NCBI RefSeq assembly: GCF_035958815.1
Contig: NZ_CP108383.1
Span: forward strand, 5,952,001-6,016,000
DNA length: 64,000 nucleotides
Source of the DNA: Nocardia sp. NBC_01327
GTDB lineage: Bacteria; Actinomycetota; Actinomycetes; Mycobacteriales; Mycobacteriaceae
Direction: 5' to 3'
In this document: positions 43,040 to 51,883 of the stretch, piece by piece
Layout of the letters: every line of letters begins with the position of its first letter
Position numbering within the stretch: the stretch's first letter is position 1
Notes under the pieces: generated by a model
The model's input: the letters and a program-made list of their open reading frames with translations, nothing else
Databases searched by the model: none
What the model was told of the DNA's origin: nothing
Translations under genes and position numbers: made by a program

Positions 43040-43893
43040 ACGAATTGACGCTGATCCAGCTGACCGACACCCATATTCGCGCCAGCGGTGAGCAGGTGCT
43101 CGATACGGTGGACACCTACGCCGCACTCGATCGCGCACTGCAGCAACTGCTTTCGAGCGGACGGCACATCGACGCGCTGCTGCTGACCGGTGACCTCACC
43201 GACAACGGCTCGATCGAGGGCTACCGCCGCCTGCGCGAAGCCGTCGAACCGGTGGCCGAGAAGCTCGGGGCCGAACTGGTCTACGTCATGGGAAATCATG
43301 ACGAGCGCACCGCGTTCGGCGTCGAACTGCTCGGCCGCGAGCCGGGTTCGGTCGATCCGGCAGCCCCGCACGATCGGGTCACCGAGGTATCCGGACTGCG
43401 AATCATCGCGCTGGACAGCACCATTCCGGGTCTGGCCGACGGCAGGCTGGAGCCCGAGCAGCTGGCTTGGCTCGCCGAGGAACTGCGCACCCCCGCACCG
43501 CGGGGCACGCTGCTGGTGCTGCACCATCCGCCGCTGCCGTCCGCCATCGCGGCCGCGCAGGTGCTGAAGCTGCAGCATGCCGAACAACTGGCGGCAGTGG
43601 TCGCGGGCACCGATGTGCGCATGATCCTGTGCGGGCACAACCATATGACCGCCGCCTCCGCACTGGCCGGAATTCCGGTGTGGGTCGGTCCGGCCCTGGC
43701 CTACCGCCTCGACGCCATGTCGCCGGTGGGACGCCAGCGCAGTATCACCGGATCCGGTTACAGCCGAATCGATGTGCTGCCCTCGGCGGTGATCGCCACC
43801 GCCGTGGAGACCACCCCCGCGACCGAGATCTACAACAATGACGAGGCCGCCGTGCTCGAACGACTGGCGACCGTGGTCGCACACTCCGGGTGA
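43036..43893 (+). CDS. Calcineurin-like metallophosphoesterase (GpdQ/CpdA group)
   Basis: A 285-residue dimetal phosphoesterase with the five standard blocks: QLTDTHI, LTGDLTDNG, MGNHDE, LHHPPLP and CGHNH. The nearest characterised relatives are cyclic-nucleotide phosphodiesterase CpdA and glycerophosphodiesterase GpdQ. Lodged between the binding protein and the permeases of an Ugp-like importer, it most likely hydrolyses the imported glycerophosphodiester, which would be an unusual fusion of import and cleavage in one operon. Overlap with ugpB is four bases. Confidence 0.87.
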   Translation: MNELTLIQLTDTHIRASGEQVLDTVDTYAALDRALQQLLSSGRHIDALLLTGDLTDNGSIEGYRRLREAVEPVAEKLGAELVYVMGNHDERTAFGVELLGREPGSVDPAAPHDRVTEVSGLRIIALDSTIPGLADGRLEPEQLAWLAEELRTPAPRGTLLVLHHPPLPSAIAAAQVLKLQHAEQLAAVVAGTDVRMILCGHNHMTAASALAGIPVWVGPALAYRLDAMSPVGRQRSITGSGYSRIDVLPSAVIATAVETTPATEIYNNDEAAVLERLATVVAHSG

Positions 43894-43897
43894 TGCG

Positions 43898-44851
43898 GTG
43901 TTCGTCGTAGACGCTCCGCAGGCCGCGCCGCTGGTGACCGTTACGGCACCGGCGGCGCGGCCGCGCCGCATCCTGGCTCGCCGGGTGCTGCGCATTGTCT
44001 CGCCGTATCTCTATCTGGCGCCGGCGCTGTTCCTGGTCGTGGTGTGGACCTATCGGCCGCTGCTGCAGGCGTTCGAATTGTCCACCTACTCATGGAATCT
44101 GCTCCCGTCCTCGCCTATGAAGCCGGTGGGCGCCGCGAATTACACTCGGCTGCTGGAACTTCCGACCTTCTGGGCGTCTCTGCGGCGAACCGCGGAGATG
44201 ATCGCGGGCCTGCTGCCGTTCACGGTGGCGCTGCCGCTGCTCGTGGCCCTGGCCAGTCAGCGGGTGCGGGGCCGCGCCCAGACGCTGTACCACGCCTTCA
44301 TTTTCGCGCCCTTCCTCGTCGCTCCGGTCGCCGCGGCGGCGGTATGGCGCTGGCTCCTGCATCCGGGCAGCGGATTCGTCGATCAGCTGCTCGGCAGCAA
44401 GCGGAACTGGGTGTACGACGTCTCGACGGCACACGGGGTGATCATCGTGATCACCGGCTGGCAGCTGCTGGGCTTCGCGGTGCTGGTGGTGTGGGCCGGA
44501 TTGGCCGGTATCAGCGGCGATTACAACGAGGCGGCCCAGGTGGACGGCGCCAGCCCCGGCCAGATCCTGCGCTGGATCACCCTGCCGATGCTCTCGCCCA
44601 CCCTCATGTTCCTGGTGCTCACCACCGTATTGCTCAGTCCCACACTGACTTTCCCGCTCATCGATACGATGACCCAGGGCGGGCCCGCGCAGGCCACCAC
44701 GAATATCTATTACCTGCTGTGGGATTACGCATTCCACAGCTTCGACGCCGGATTGAGCGCCGCCGCAGGCGTTCTGCTCTTCCTCGGCTTCGGCGTGGTG
44801 GCCGGGATACTCGTCTGGATCTCGGAAAAGGTTGCCTTCAACGATGACTGA
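43898..44851 (+). CDS. ugpA: ABC transporter permease, UgpA-like
   Basis: A 317-residue permease with six membrane helices and the EAA loop EAAQVDGASPGQILRWITLP that contacts the ATPase. GTG 43898 is the most sensible start, four bases after the phosphoesterase stop; the longer frame from 43838 would overlap the upstream gene. Its 3' end overlaps the second permease by eight bases. Confidence 0.87.
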   Translation: MFVVDAPQAAPLVTVTAPAARPRRILARRVLRIVSPYLYLAPALFLVVVWTYRPLLQAFELSTYSWNLLPSSPMKPVGAANYTRLLELPTFWASLRRTAEMIAGLLPFTVALPLLVALASQRVRGRAQTLYHAFIFAPFLVAPVAAAAVWRWLLHPGSGFVDQLLGSKRNWVYDVSTAHGVIIVITGWQLLGFAVLVVWAGLAGISGDYNEAAQVDGASPGQILRWITLPMLSPTLMFLVLTTVLLSPTLTFPLIDTMTQGGPAQATTNIYYLLWDYAFHSFDAGLSAAAGVLLFLGFGVVAGILVWISEKVAFNDD

Positions 44852-45692
44852 TACGTCGCCTGCCACGATCACCGACACCTCGATCGGTGCACGCGTGCGG
44901 ACCGCGAGCAGTCATCTGCTGCTGGCGGTCACCGCGCTCCTGTGCGTCTTCCCCATCTACTGGCTCTTCGCCACGGCTCTGCGCCGGCCCGAGGACGTCA
45001 ACTCGCAGTCACCGCTGCCGTGGCCGCTGTCGTTCAGCAGCTTCTCCACCGCGGCACACGAGGTCGACATCGCCGGCCTGATCGCGAATACCTTCTTCGT
45101 GGCGATACTCTCGGCCACCGGACAGCTGCTGGTCGCACTGCTGGCCGCGTACGCCTTCGCCATGTACACCTTCCCGCTGCAGAAGCTGCTGTATCTGGCG
45201 TTCGTCGGCATCTGGCTGGTGCCGTTCCAGGTGACCATGCTGCCGAACTTCATTCTGCTCACCCGGCTGGGACTGATCGACTCCCTGATCGGCATCGTCC
45301 TGCCCACGCTGTGCTCGGCGCTCGGGGTGCTGATGATGAAACAGCATATGGCAGCCTTTCCGAAGGAGTTGGTGGCCGCGGCGAAGATGGACGGGCGCTC
45401 CTCCTGGTCGATTCTCTGGACGGTCGTGGTGCCGAATCTGCGCTCCGCCCTGGCGGCCCTGGGCATTCTGCTGTTCATCAATGCCTGGAACGACTACTTC
45501 TGGCCCGCGGTGGTGCTGCGCAAGTCCAATGGGGTGCTGCAACTGGGCCTGCGCAGCTTCATGGGCACCGAGGGCACGCAGTGGGGGCCGATGATGGCCG
45601 TCGCGGGCCTGGCCTGCCTGCCGGTGCTCGCGCTCTATCTGCTGCTGCAGCGGCACATTGTCAATGCCTTCGTCCGCTCCGGACTGAAGTAG
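44844..45692 (+). CDS. ugpE: ABC transporter permease, UgpE-like
   Basis: A 282-residue partner permease with six helices and the EAA loop VAAAKMDGRSSWSILWTVVV. Start at ATG 44844 overlaps the first permease (ATGACTGA). It ends three bases before the convergent amidohydrolase stop, with no room for a separate terminator. Confidence 0.88.
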   Translation: MTDTSPATITDTSIGARVRTASSHLLLAVTALLCVFPIYWLFATALRRPEDVNSQSPLPWPLSFSSFSTAAHEVDIAGLIANTFFVAILSATGQLLVALLAAYAFAMYTFPLQKLLYLAFVGIWLVPFQVTMLPNFILLTRLGLIDSLIGIVLPTLCSALGVLMMKQHMAAFPKELVAAAKMDGRSSWSILWTVVVPNLRSALAALGILLFINAWNDYFWPAVVLRKSNGVLQLGLRSFMGTEGTQWGPMMAVAGLACLPVLALYLLLQRHIVNAFVRSGLK

Positions 45693-45695
45693 GCG

Positions 45696-46505
45696 CTACA
45701 GCCCGAAGACGCGGCGCGCGTTGCCCTCCAGATACAGTGCGCGCGTCCCGTCATCGAGGCCGAGCTCGTCCAGACCGGCCAGCGCGTGCTGCGGGAAGAT
45801 CATCGGATAGTTGGTGCCGAACAACACCTTCCGGCGGCCGCTGCGGGTCTTCAGATACGAGACGAGCTCGGGCGGAAGGCGTTTCGTGGTGTAGGCCGAG
45901 GTGTCGATGACCACGTTCTCATGCTTGCGGGCGACCGCGATCATCTCCTCGGTCCACGGGTAGCCGATATGGCCGCAGACGATGGTCAGCTCCGGGAAAT
46001 CCAGCGCCACGCGGTCGATATACGGAATCGGCCGCCCAGGCTCCGAGGAGCGCAGTGGGCCGGTGTGACCGACCTGGGTGCAGAACGGAATGCCCAGGTC
46101 CACACACGCGGCGTACAGCGGGTAGAAGCGGGCATCGGTGGGCGGCACCTCCCACAGCCACGGCAGCACCCGCAGGCCCACGAAACCCTGCTCGGCACAC
46201 CGGCGCAGCTCACGCACGGACTCCATGGGCTTGCGCAGATCCACCGAGGCGATACCGGAGAACCGGTCGGGCGCCTCGGCCACCCATTTGGCGACCTCGT
46301 CATTGCTGATCAGCACGCCCTCCGGCGCCGACCAGGCCGAGATGAGCGCCCGGTCCACACCGGCGGCATCCATCACCGCCAGGGTCGCCGACAGCGGGAT
46401 CTCACCCGCGGGGATGGCATCACCGGTCCACTTCCGCAGTGAGGCGAACATGTCCTGTGCGAGAAAGCGGGCGGTGGGATGTTGCGCCCAAGCGTCGATC
46501 GTCAT
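45696..46505 (-). CDS. Amidohydrolase-2 family protein
   Basis: A 269-residue TIM-barrel hydrolase or decarboxylase of the amidohydrolase-2 group: FCTQVGHTG, IVCGHIGYPWTEEM and LFGTNYPMIFPQ carry the later metal-binding and catalytic residues. Such enzymes act on aromatic carboxylates or lactones. AAGGAG precedes the ATG at 46505. It is convergent with the importer operon and divergent from ribB; its link to either is unclear. Confidence 0.85.
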   Translation of the reverse strand: MTIDAWAQHPTARFLAQDMFASLRKWTGDAIPAGEIPLSATLAVMDAAGVDRALISAWSAPEGVLISNDEVAKWVAEAPDRFSGIASVDLRKPMESVRELRRCAEQGFVGLRVLPWLWEVPPTDARFYPLYAACVDLGIPFCTQVGHTGPLRSSEPGRPIPYIDRVALDFPELTIVCGHIGYPWTEEMIAVARKHENVVIDTSAYTTKRLPPELVSYLKTRSGRRKVLFGTNYPMIFPQHALAGLDELGLDDGTRALYLEGNARRVFGL

Positions 46506-46753
46506 GCGCCGGTGCTCCTTTCGACCTCGTGTCCATCATGGCCGTAGATCGATCAGTTTTGAAGACGCTGTTGCCGCAGCGGCTGATCGAACTCAAAGCG
46601 ACCCGGATGTGGCCCACCAACGTGGTCCTGCGGGTTACTCGGGAGGGGGTGCTCGCATCGTGTGAGGTGGTGAGGATAATGATCTTGGTTTGTTTGCCGT
46701 CTGCTGCGTTGTGCGTGTGATTCCATCCCGAGACAGGGCGGAGGCCACTGACG

Positions 46754-47524
46754 ATGACCGTTTCAGCGAGCATGCAGTACCGGGTGAATCTCTTCGACGA
46801 GCTTGAGGATGCGGTGCGCGAGATAGCCGCCGGTCGTGCGGTGATCGTGGTCGATGACGAGCACCGGGAGAACGAGGGCGATCTCATCATGGCCGCCGAG
46901 ATGGCCACGCCCGAGGCACTGGGATTCTTCATCCGCTACACCGGTGGCGTGGTGTGTGCGCCCATGCCGGCCGAGCGGGCGGATCTGCTCGGGCTGCCAT
47001 TGATGACCTCGGCGAACGAGGACGAGAAGCAGACCGCGTTCACGGTGACCGTCGATGCGGTGGCGGGCGTGGTGTCCGGGATCAGCGCTGCCGATCGGGC
47101 CGCGACCCTGCGGACGCTGGCGGGCGCGGGCACCACTGCGGGTGATCTGCAGCGGCCGGGGCATGTGTTTCCGCTGCGCGCGCACCCGGGAGGTTTGGCC
47201 GAGCGGCAGGGTCACACCGAAGCCGGCGTGGAGTTGATGCGGCTGGCCGGATTGTCGCCGGTCGCGGTGATCAGCGAGGTGTGCCACGACAACGGGTCGG
47301 TCATGCGGCTGCACGATCTTCGGGTATTCGCCGATACCCATGGGCTGAAACTGATTTCGATCGATCAGCTCATCGCCGCGGCCACTCGTCCCGTGTCGGC
47401 AACCGCTCGTCCTGTGTCCGCAGCAGCTCGTCCCGAGTCCGCAGCAACTCATCCCGAGTCCGCAGCAGCTCGTCCCGAGTCCGCAGCGGCTCATCCCGAG
47501 TCCGACGTGATCGTTCCGGCATGA
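46754..47524 (+). CDS. ribB: 3,4-Dihydroxy-2-butanone-4-phosphate synthase with repeat tail
   Basis: A 256-residue protein. Residues about 12-208 are a complete DHBP synthase: VDDEHRENEGDLIMAAE (metal-binding glutamates), the central PLMTSANEDEKQTAFTVTVD, HVFPLRA and HTEAGVELMRLAG. It converts ribulose-5-phosphate to the four-carbon riboflavin precursor. The GTP cyclohydrolase II half of common RibBA proteins is absent. The last 42 residues are six copies of a seven-residue repeat (AAARPES-like) encoded by 21-base units, which is unusual. The stop overlaps the next gene (ATGA). I saw no FMN riboswitch upstream. Confidence 0.92.
   Translation: MTVSASMQYRVNLFDELEDAVREIAAGRAVIVVDDEHRENEGDLIMAAEMATPEALGFFIRYTGGVVCAPMPAERADLLGLPLMTSANEDEKQTAFTVTVDAVAGVVSGISAADRAATLRTLAGAGTTAGDLQRPGHVFPLRAHPGGLAERQGHTEAGVELMRLAGLSPVAVISEVCHDNGSVMRLHDLRVFADTHGLKLISIDQLIAAATRPVSATARPVSAAARPESAATHPESAAARPESAAAHPESDVIVPA
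47378..47503 (+). repeat. Six tandem 21-base repeats in the ribB 3' end
   Basis: Six consecutive 21-base units encode the peptide A-x-A-[RH]-P-[VE]-S with only small differences. The first two units have VS, the last four ES; units 3 and 5 are identical. Reading frame is kept, so copy number can change without breaking the gene. Confidence 0.9.
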
Positions 47525-48210
47525 GCGGGCGCGTCGATGCGGTCCTGTTCGATCTGGACGGGACGCTGGCCGCGACCATGGAGCCGTGGGACCGCTGCTG
47601 GTCGGATTACGCTGCCCGCCATGGCCACAACTGGTCCGATGGCGACCGCCGCCGGACACATGGCCACGGTGACTGGGACCGGTATCTCGCGCGAGTGTGC
47701 GGTGTCGAGCCGGCCGATCGAGTGGTCACCGACTGTGTGGATCTGATGGTCGGCCAGGTGCGGTCCGGGCGAATCGCCTTGCTGCCGGGTGCGGAGGCGC
47801 TGCTGGCCACGGCCGTGAGCAGTGCGATGGCCGGTGTGGTGTCGGCGTCGCCGCGCCGATTCGTGCATGCCACGCTCGACCATTTCGGGCTGGACCGGTT
47901 CCTGCGGGTCGTGGTGGCCCGCGAGGACCAACCAGCCACGAAACCACACCCCGACCCCTGGTTGCACGCTGCGGCCCTTCTGGGAGTCGATCCGCAATAC
48001 TGTGTGGCAGTGGAGGATTCGGCTGCCGGCATTCGGTCCGCGCACGCGGCGGGTATGCGAGTGCTGGCCATTCCGAGCTGGAGCCCGGCGCTGCATCCGG
48101 TGGAGGTGGAGTTGGCCGATCACCTCGCCACCGATGCCGTCCATGCCGACCGCTGGCTGCGCGCCACGCTCACCGCCGCAGGCTCCACACCGATGCCCGC
48201 GGGCATGTGA
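47521..48210 (+). CDS. HAD-superfamily hydrolase, phosphoglycolate-phosphatase-like
   Basis: A 229-residue protein with FDLDGTLAATMEPWD (motif I), VVSASPRRFVHATLDHF (motif II region) and KPHPDPWLHAAALLGV, then VAVEDSAAGIRSAHAAGM (motifs III-IV). The short four-helix cap fits the beta-phosphoglucomutase/phosphoglycolate group. It overlaps ribB by four bases and may remove phosphate from a flavin-pathway intermediate (a HAD-type step in riboflavin synthesis is known), though this is inferred. Confidence 0.87.
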   Translation: MSGRVDAVLFDLDGTLAATMEPWDRCWSDYAARHGHNWSDGDRRRTHGHGDWDRYLARVCGVEPADRVVTDCVDLMVGQVRSGRIALLPGAEALLATAVSSAMAGVVSASPRRFVHATLDHFGLDRFLRVVVAREDQPATKPHPDPWLHAAALLGVDPQYCVAVEDSAAGIRSAHAAGMRVLAIPSWSPALHPVEVELADHLATDAVHADRWLRATLTAAGSTPMPAGM

Positions 48211-48336
48211 CCGATCCAGCCGTGACCGGGGAGTTTTGGACGACGCAGGGGAACTCAACTCGGCCCCCAGCTATAGATCCAGGAGCTTCCCCGCGTCGCG
48301 GCGATCACTCTAACGGTGAGATCCGAACAATGCCAC

Positions 48337-48840
48337 TCAATAATTCGGTTCGCTGATCGAGGCGCGGGCAGCAGAGCCCAGCACGGCTATCAGGGCGGAA
48401 CCGGCGACGAGATTGATACAGGCGGTGGCGATTTGGGACGTCTGGTCGGCGGTGAGGGTGAACGGGACGATCACCGCGACGGCGGTGACCAGGGCCACGA
48501 TCCAATAGAAGAGGGTCATGGGATTGGGCATGAACAGCAGCAACAGTGTGAGCAGCGCCGTCGACAGCAGCGCCACCGCCGCACCGCCGAGCGCATACCC
48601 GGTCGTACTCGCATTGCCGTAGCTCCCATTGCCCTCGGGAGCCAGGAGCGCGAACCCGAACACCCCGCGCACCAGCAGCACTCCGACCACGATCACCAAT
48701 GCCACGACAATGGCCGCCCCCACACCACCGGCCCACAATTTGCCGAAATCGATGCCACGGTCGGACCCCGGCTCCTCATGCCCGGAGTCGGCTCGCGGTG
48801 CGTACGGTTCACCCTGAACTGGCACGTTGTAGTCGCGCAT
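48337..48840 (-). CDS. Four-helix membrane protein
   Basis: A 167-residue protein with a charged N-terminus and four membrane segments: AIVVALVIVVGVLLVRGVF, ALGGAAVALLSTALLTLLLL, TLFYWIVALVTAVAVIVPF and ACINLVAGSALIAVLGSAA. It resembles uncharacterised actinobacterial membrane proteins (possibly DUF6069-type). ATG 48840 follows a TACGGT -10-like box by seven bases. Function unknown. Confidence 0.7.
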   Translation of the reverse strand: MRDYNVPVQGEPYAPRADSGHEEPGSDRGIDFGKLWAGGVGAAIVVALVIVVGVLLVRGVFGFALLAPEGNGSYGNASTTGYALGGAAVALLSTALLTLLLLFMPNPMTLFYWIVALVTAVAVIVPFTLTADQTSQIATACINLVAGSALIAVLGSAARASISEPNY

Positions 48841-49040
48841 GCGCCAGACCGTACCGGCACGACCGCCCTCCCCACGCGAATACGCCGTCCACACAACACG
48901 ACACGGCACCGACGCGCCGTATGACCACCGCGCAACCACGCAAAACGTACACCCAGCCTGCGAGCCGCTGCCGAGTCACAACCCGCGGCAAACCTCCAGC
49001 GGCCCGATCGAGCCCGTGACCAATGAGGCCTCGCCAGCGC

Positions 49041-49688
49041 TCATTCCCACGCGAAGCGGGGCTGGTCCATGTGGTCGACGCGAGTGGTGCGGTGATGCAG
49101 GGCCACTTCACGGAATTGATAGAGGATCGCAGCGGTCGGGGCATGGAGATGGCCGCCCAGCAGGGGCAGCTGGATGGCGAGCCGGTCGGAACCCCGGACG
49201 GGCACAAAGCGCGGTTCGACATCGAGATCCGAGAGCGGAATCCAGTGCACCACAGCCACTTCAGCGGGATTCGGGGTCGGGGTCGGCGAATCGCCGATCC
49301 AGGCCACCACCGGCGTCATCACATACCCGGAGCGAGTCGGGTAGTCATCGAGCAGCCCGAGCACCGTAGAGCGTTCCACTGCAATCCCCAACTCCTCATG
49401 CAACTCCCGCAACGCCGCCTCTTCCGCATCCTCCCCCGGATCCACCCGTCCGCCCGGCAATGCCAATTGCCCCGCATGAGCCCGCAGCCCCGAAGACCGC
49501 TCCGTCAGCCAAATCCCCTGTTCCCCACCACGCTCGGCAATCGCAATCAACACCGCAGCAGCCTTACGACCGACAGGATCAACCCCCCGCCGCGAAAACC
49601 CACCCACCGCCTCCGCAATCCCCCGCCGCAACTCATCCCCCGGCACCTCACCCCAGCGGTATCCGCCACCGTCCCCATCGACCGCCAT
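49041..49688 (-). CDS. NUDIX hydrolase (CoA pyrophosphatase-like)
   Basis: A 215-residue protein. The Nudix box appears as PGGRVDPGEDAEEAALREL followed by HEELGI, giving the G-x5-E-x7-REUxEExGU pattern that binds Mg2+. The N-terminal RKAAAVLIAIAERG and the length match the NudL/YeaB coenzyme-A pyrophosphatases, which hydrolyse CoA and related nucleotides. It stands alone; the gaps on both sides (48841-49040 and 49689-49904) contain no recognised gene. Confidence 0.87.
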   Translation of the reverse strand: MAVDGDGGGYRWGEVPGDELRRGIAEAVGGFSRRGVDPVGRKAAAVLIAIAERGGEQGIWLTERSSGLRAHAGQLALPGGRVDPGEDAEEAALRELHEELGIAVERSTVLGLLDDYPTRSGYVMTPVVAWIGDSPTPTPNPAEVAVVHWIPLSDLDVEPRFVPVRGSDRLAIQLPLLGGHLHAPTAAILYQFREVALHHRTTRVDHMDQPRFAWE

Positions 49689-49904
49689 CAGCCGAACCTA
49701 ATTCGCCCTCCACCCACCGTCAAACCCCCACCCCGGCAGACTCGGTGCCGCGCAGGACAAAGATCAACTCATCAGTGCGTTCCACAGTTCAGTGTGCTCA
49801 GCAGGTCGAGATGATTTCTGTGTGTTGCGTTTCGGCCACGGCTTAGGGTTGACCCAAGACAGCAGCACGTGTGTGCGGGTCCTGACGTTTCGTTAGAATT
49901 GCTC

Positions 49905-50420
49905 ATGACGCCGAGGGACCTGTTCTTCCGATTGGACGCCGATCACCGACGGCAGGTTCACCTTTCGCTGTGCGAGGATGCCCTGCCGACCTGGATCGGT
50001 TACATCCGGAACAAAGCCACCCCACTTCGCTACCGCGACTCGCTTGTCGGGATGCGGCACCACGTGGATCTCGAGCTTCCGGCCGACGCCCTTCGGTCCG
50101 CACGCGCCGGAGTGGATCTCGCGGATGTCGGCACCCGATACCTAGAGCCCATCACCGCACTGCAAGACAACGATCTGACCTTCCCCGACCCCGTCGAGTT
50201 CGCCTACTACGCGATCTACAACTGCTTCCGCAAGTACGTCCGCGGCGGCGACATACCGGATTGGCTGATCGTCAACCAGGCCTTATCAGTTCACGACGTC
50301 AGCGAGGTCGCGTCACGCCTGACCCGCACGATCAACGACGCCGATCCGGCTACGAGCGGCAACGCCGAGATCCCAGCCGAGAAGGAGGGAACGGATCATC
50401 CCGCGGATTCGTCGCTCTGA
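49905..50420 (+). CDS. Hypothetical protein (171 residues)
   Basis: The frame starts at ATG 49905, five bases after a TAGAAT box that resembles a -10, so it may be leaderless. MTPRDLFFRLDADHRRQVHL opens a mainly helical, soluble protein with a Trp/Tyr-rich middle (EFAYYAIYNCFRKY). No domain is recognised. Its size and isolation recall toxin-immunity-type or phage-origin proteins, but there is no partner to support this. Confidence 0.7.
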   Translation: MTPRDLFFRLDADHRRQVHLSLCEDALPTWIGYIRNKATPLRYRDSLVGMRHHVDLELPADALRSARAGVDLADVGTRYLEPITALQDNDLTFPDPVEFAYYAIYNCFRKYVRGGDIPDWLIVNQALSVHDVSEVASRLTRTINDADPATSGNAEIPAEKEGTDHPADSSL

Positions 50421-50482
50421 TCGCCCAACTGGGCTCGGGAGTGAGATGACCGAGTTCGCGGTACCTGGGTCATGATCGTGAG

Positions 50483-50488
50483 TAGCTT
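50483..50488 (+). promoter_or_regulatory. -10 box of a leaderless methyltransferase transcript
   Basis: TAGCTT ends six bases before ATG 50495 and fits TANNNT. No clear -35 is seen. Confidence 0.4.
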
Positions 50489-50494
50489 CTGTGT

Positions 50495-51385
50495 ATGGAC
50501 AATGAGGGACCCAGTCGGACGGCGCTCGTGACTGCTTATGCGCGGGCTTATCACCAGATTGCGGACCGGCCGCGGATTCTCACTGATCCGCTGGCGGCGC
50601 GTCTGCTGGGTGCCACGGTTGAGGAGTTGACCGAATTGGGACGGGCCGTACAGGAGCGTCCTGGTAGCGGGATCGATCTGGGAATACTGCGGATGGGGGT
50701 CAGTGATCGGCCGCGCCGTTTGTTCTTTGCCGCTCGTGCGCGTTTCGCCGAGGATCGTGTGGCCGAAGCCGTCGCCGCCGGCGTGCGACAGGTCGTGATT
50801 CTCGGTGCGGGCCTGGATACCTTCGCCTTCCGCAACCCGCATCCCTCACTGCGGGTATTCGAGGTCGACCATCCCGCTACCCAAGCGTGGAAACGCCAGC
50901 GGCTCGCCGCATCCAGTATGGATCTGCCTGAGCGGTTGACGTTCGTGCCGGTCGACTTCGAAACCGACACGCTGGCAGCACGATTGGAGGCCGCCGGATT
51001 CAGCCGGACGGATCCGGCCGTATTCGTGTGGCTCGGTGTCGTCTTCTATCTGACCCCCGACGCCGCCCGCACCACCCTCGAATACATTGCCGGTCAATCC
51101 GAAGCGGTCGAGGTGATCTTCGACTATCTGCAGCCGGGTGACACCGATGAGGAGCGGGCGCAGCTGAAGGCGCGCGCACATCGAGGAGCAGCCGTCGGCG
51201 AACCCTGGTTCAGCTACTTCACTCCCGATGACATCGCCGCACAGTTGCGCTCGCTCGGCTTCACCGAGGTCGAAGACCACTCCGCGACGGACCTCATCAC
51301 CGGATACCTCGAGGGATCCGCGGAATTCGACGGCGAACCGCCCCGGTCATTGCGCCCGGTCCGCATCCTGCGAGCAAGCCGCTGA
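50495..51385 (+). CDS. SAM-dependent methyltransferase, LCMT/TIGR00027 type
   Basis: A 296-residue methyltransferase. The N-terminal TALVTAYARAYHQ and RILTDPLAARLL, then VVILGAGLDTFAFRNPHPSL with the SAM loop, are typical of the leucine-carboxyl-methyltransferase-like family that is expanded in mycobacteria and Nocardia. Most members lack known substrates. It ends 22 bases before a strong hairpin. Confidence 0.88.
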   Translation: MDNEGPSRTALVTAYARAYHQIADRPRILTDPLAARLLGATVEELTELGRAVQERPGSGIDLGILRMGVSDRPRRLFFAARARFAEDRVAEAVAAGVRQVVILGAGLDTFAFRNPHPSLRVFEVDHPATQAWKRQRLAASSMDLPERLTFVPVDFETDTLAARLEAAGFSRTDPAVFVWLGVVFYLTPDAARTTLEYIAGQSEAVEVIFDYLQPGDTDEERAQLKARAHRGAAVGEPWFSYFTPDDIAAQLRSLGFTEVEDHSATDLITGYLEGSAEFDGEPPRSLRPVRILRASR

Positions 51386-51407
51386 GGACTTCGACGACGG
51401 CAGCCGT

Positions 51408-51432
51408 ACGGCCCGAGATCGCCTCGGGCCGT
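51408..51432. terminator. Hairpin terminator between convergent genes
   Basis: ACGGCCCGAG and CTCGGGCCGT are perfect ten-base arms with a five-base loop, between the convergent methyltransferase and DUF4870-type genes. Confidence 0.8.
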
Positions 51433-51457
51433 TGATGTTCGGATGTCGAGTGTGCCG

Positions 51458-51856
51458 CTACTTGATCGAATTGGCCAGCTGATCGGCGTACGGGGCGGTG
51501 AATTTCCCGACGATGGGAAGCGGCGCGCGGACACCGCCGGTGTTGTTCGCCTGGACCATGGCCATGATCCAGACGACGACTGCGAGGACCCCGACTGCGA
51601 GGCCGATAAGGCTGAAGATGATCCCCAGGGCTCCGAGGAGCGAGCCGACGATGCTCAGCACGATATTGATCACCGAGACCGCCCCGAAGAAGACGATCGA
51701 TTGCGAGGCATGGAATTTCACATCGGGATCGTTCTTTCCGATGAATAGGAAGATGATTCCGGTGAGCCAGCCCAGCGCGTAGGACAGGATGGCGCTGGTC
51801 TTCTTGTCCAAGCCGGTGGACTGCGGTTGGTTCATGGGGTGCTGAGAAGATGTCAT
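51458..51856 (-). CDS. DUF4870-type membrane protein
   Basis: A 132-residue membrane protein: LSYALGWLTGIIFLFI, FHASQSIVFFGAVSVINIVL and a Leu/Ile-rich C-terminal helix pair (FSLIGLAVGVLAVVVWIM), with the HASQS motif characteristic of DUF4870. Function unknown; members are widespread. ATG 51856 or the ATG at residue 8 may start it. It is 27 bases from the HxlR gene and in the same direction. Confidence 0.82.
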   Translation of the reverse strand: MTSSQHPMNQPQSTGLDKKTSAILSYALGWLTGIIFLFIGKNDPDVKFHASQSIVFFGAVSVINIVLSIVGSLLGALGIIFSLIGLAVGVLAVVVWIMAMVQANNTGGVRAPLPIVGKFTAPYADQLANSIK

Positions 51857-51883
51857 GAGTCGAGTAGATGACGCGCGCTCCTC

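Noticed and set aside
46506..46753. Possible FMN riboswitch before ribB
   Set aside because: None of the conserved RFN blocks could be found in the leader; the region shows only unremarkable sequence.
47378..47503. CRISPR-like tandem repeats
   Set aside because: The 21-base units are directly adjacent without spacers and lie in frame inside ribB, so they encode a peptide repeat.
49689..49904. Possible coding sequence between the Nudix and hypothetical genes
   Set aside because: The C-rich stretch is mostly the high-G+C 5' region of the Nudix gene and its upstream; no frame has supporting signals.
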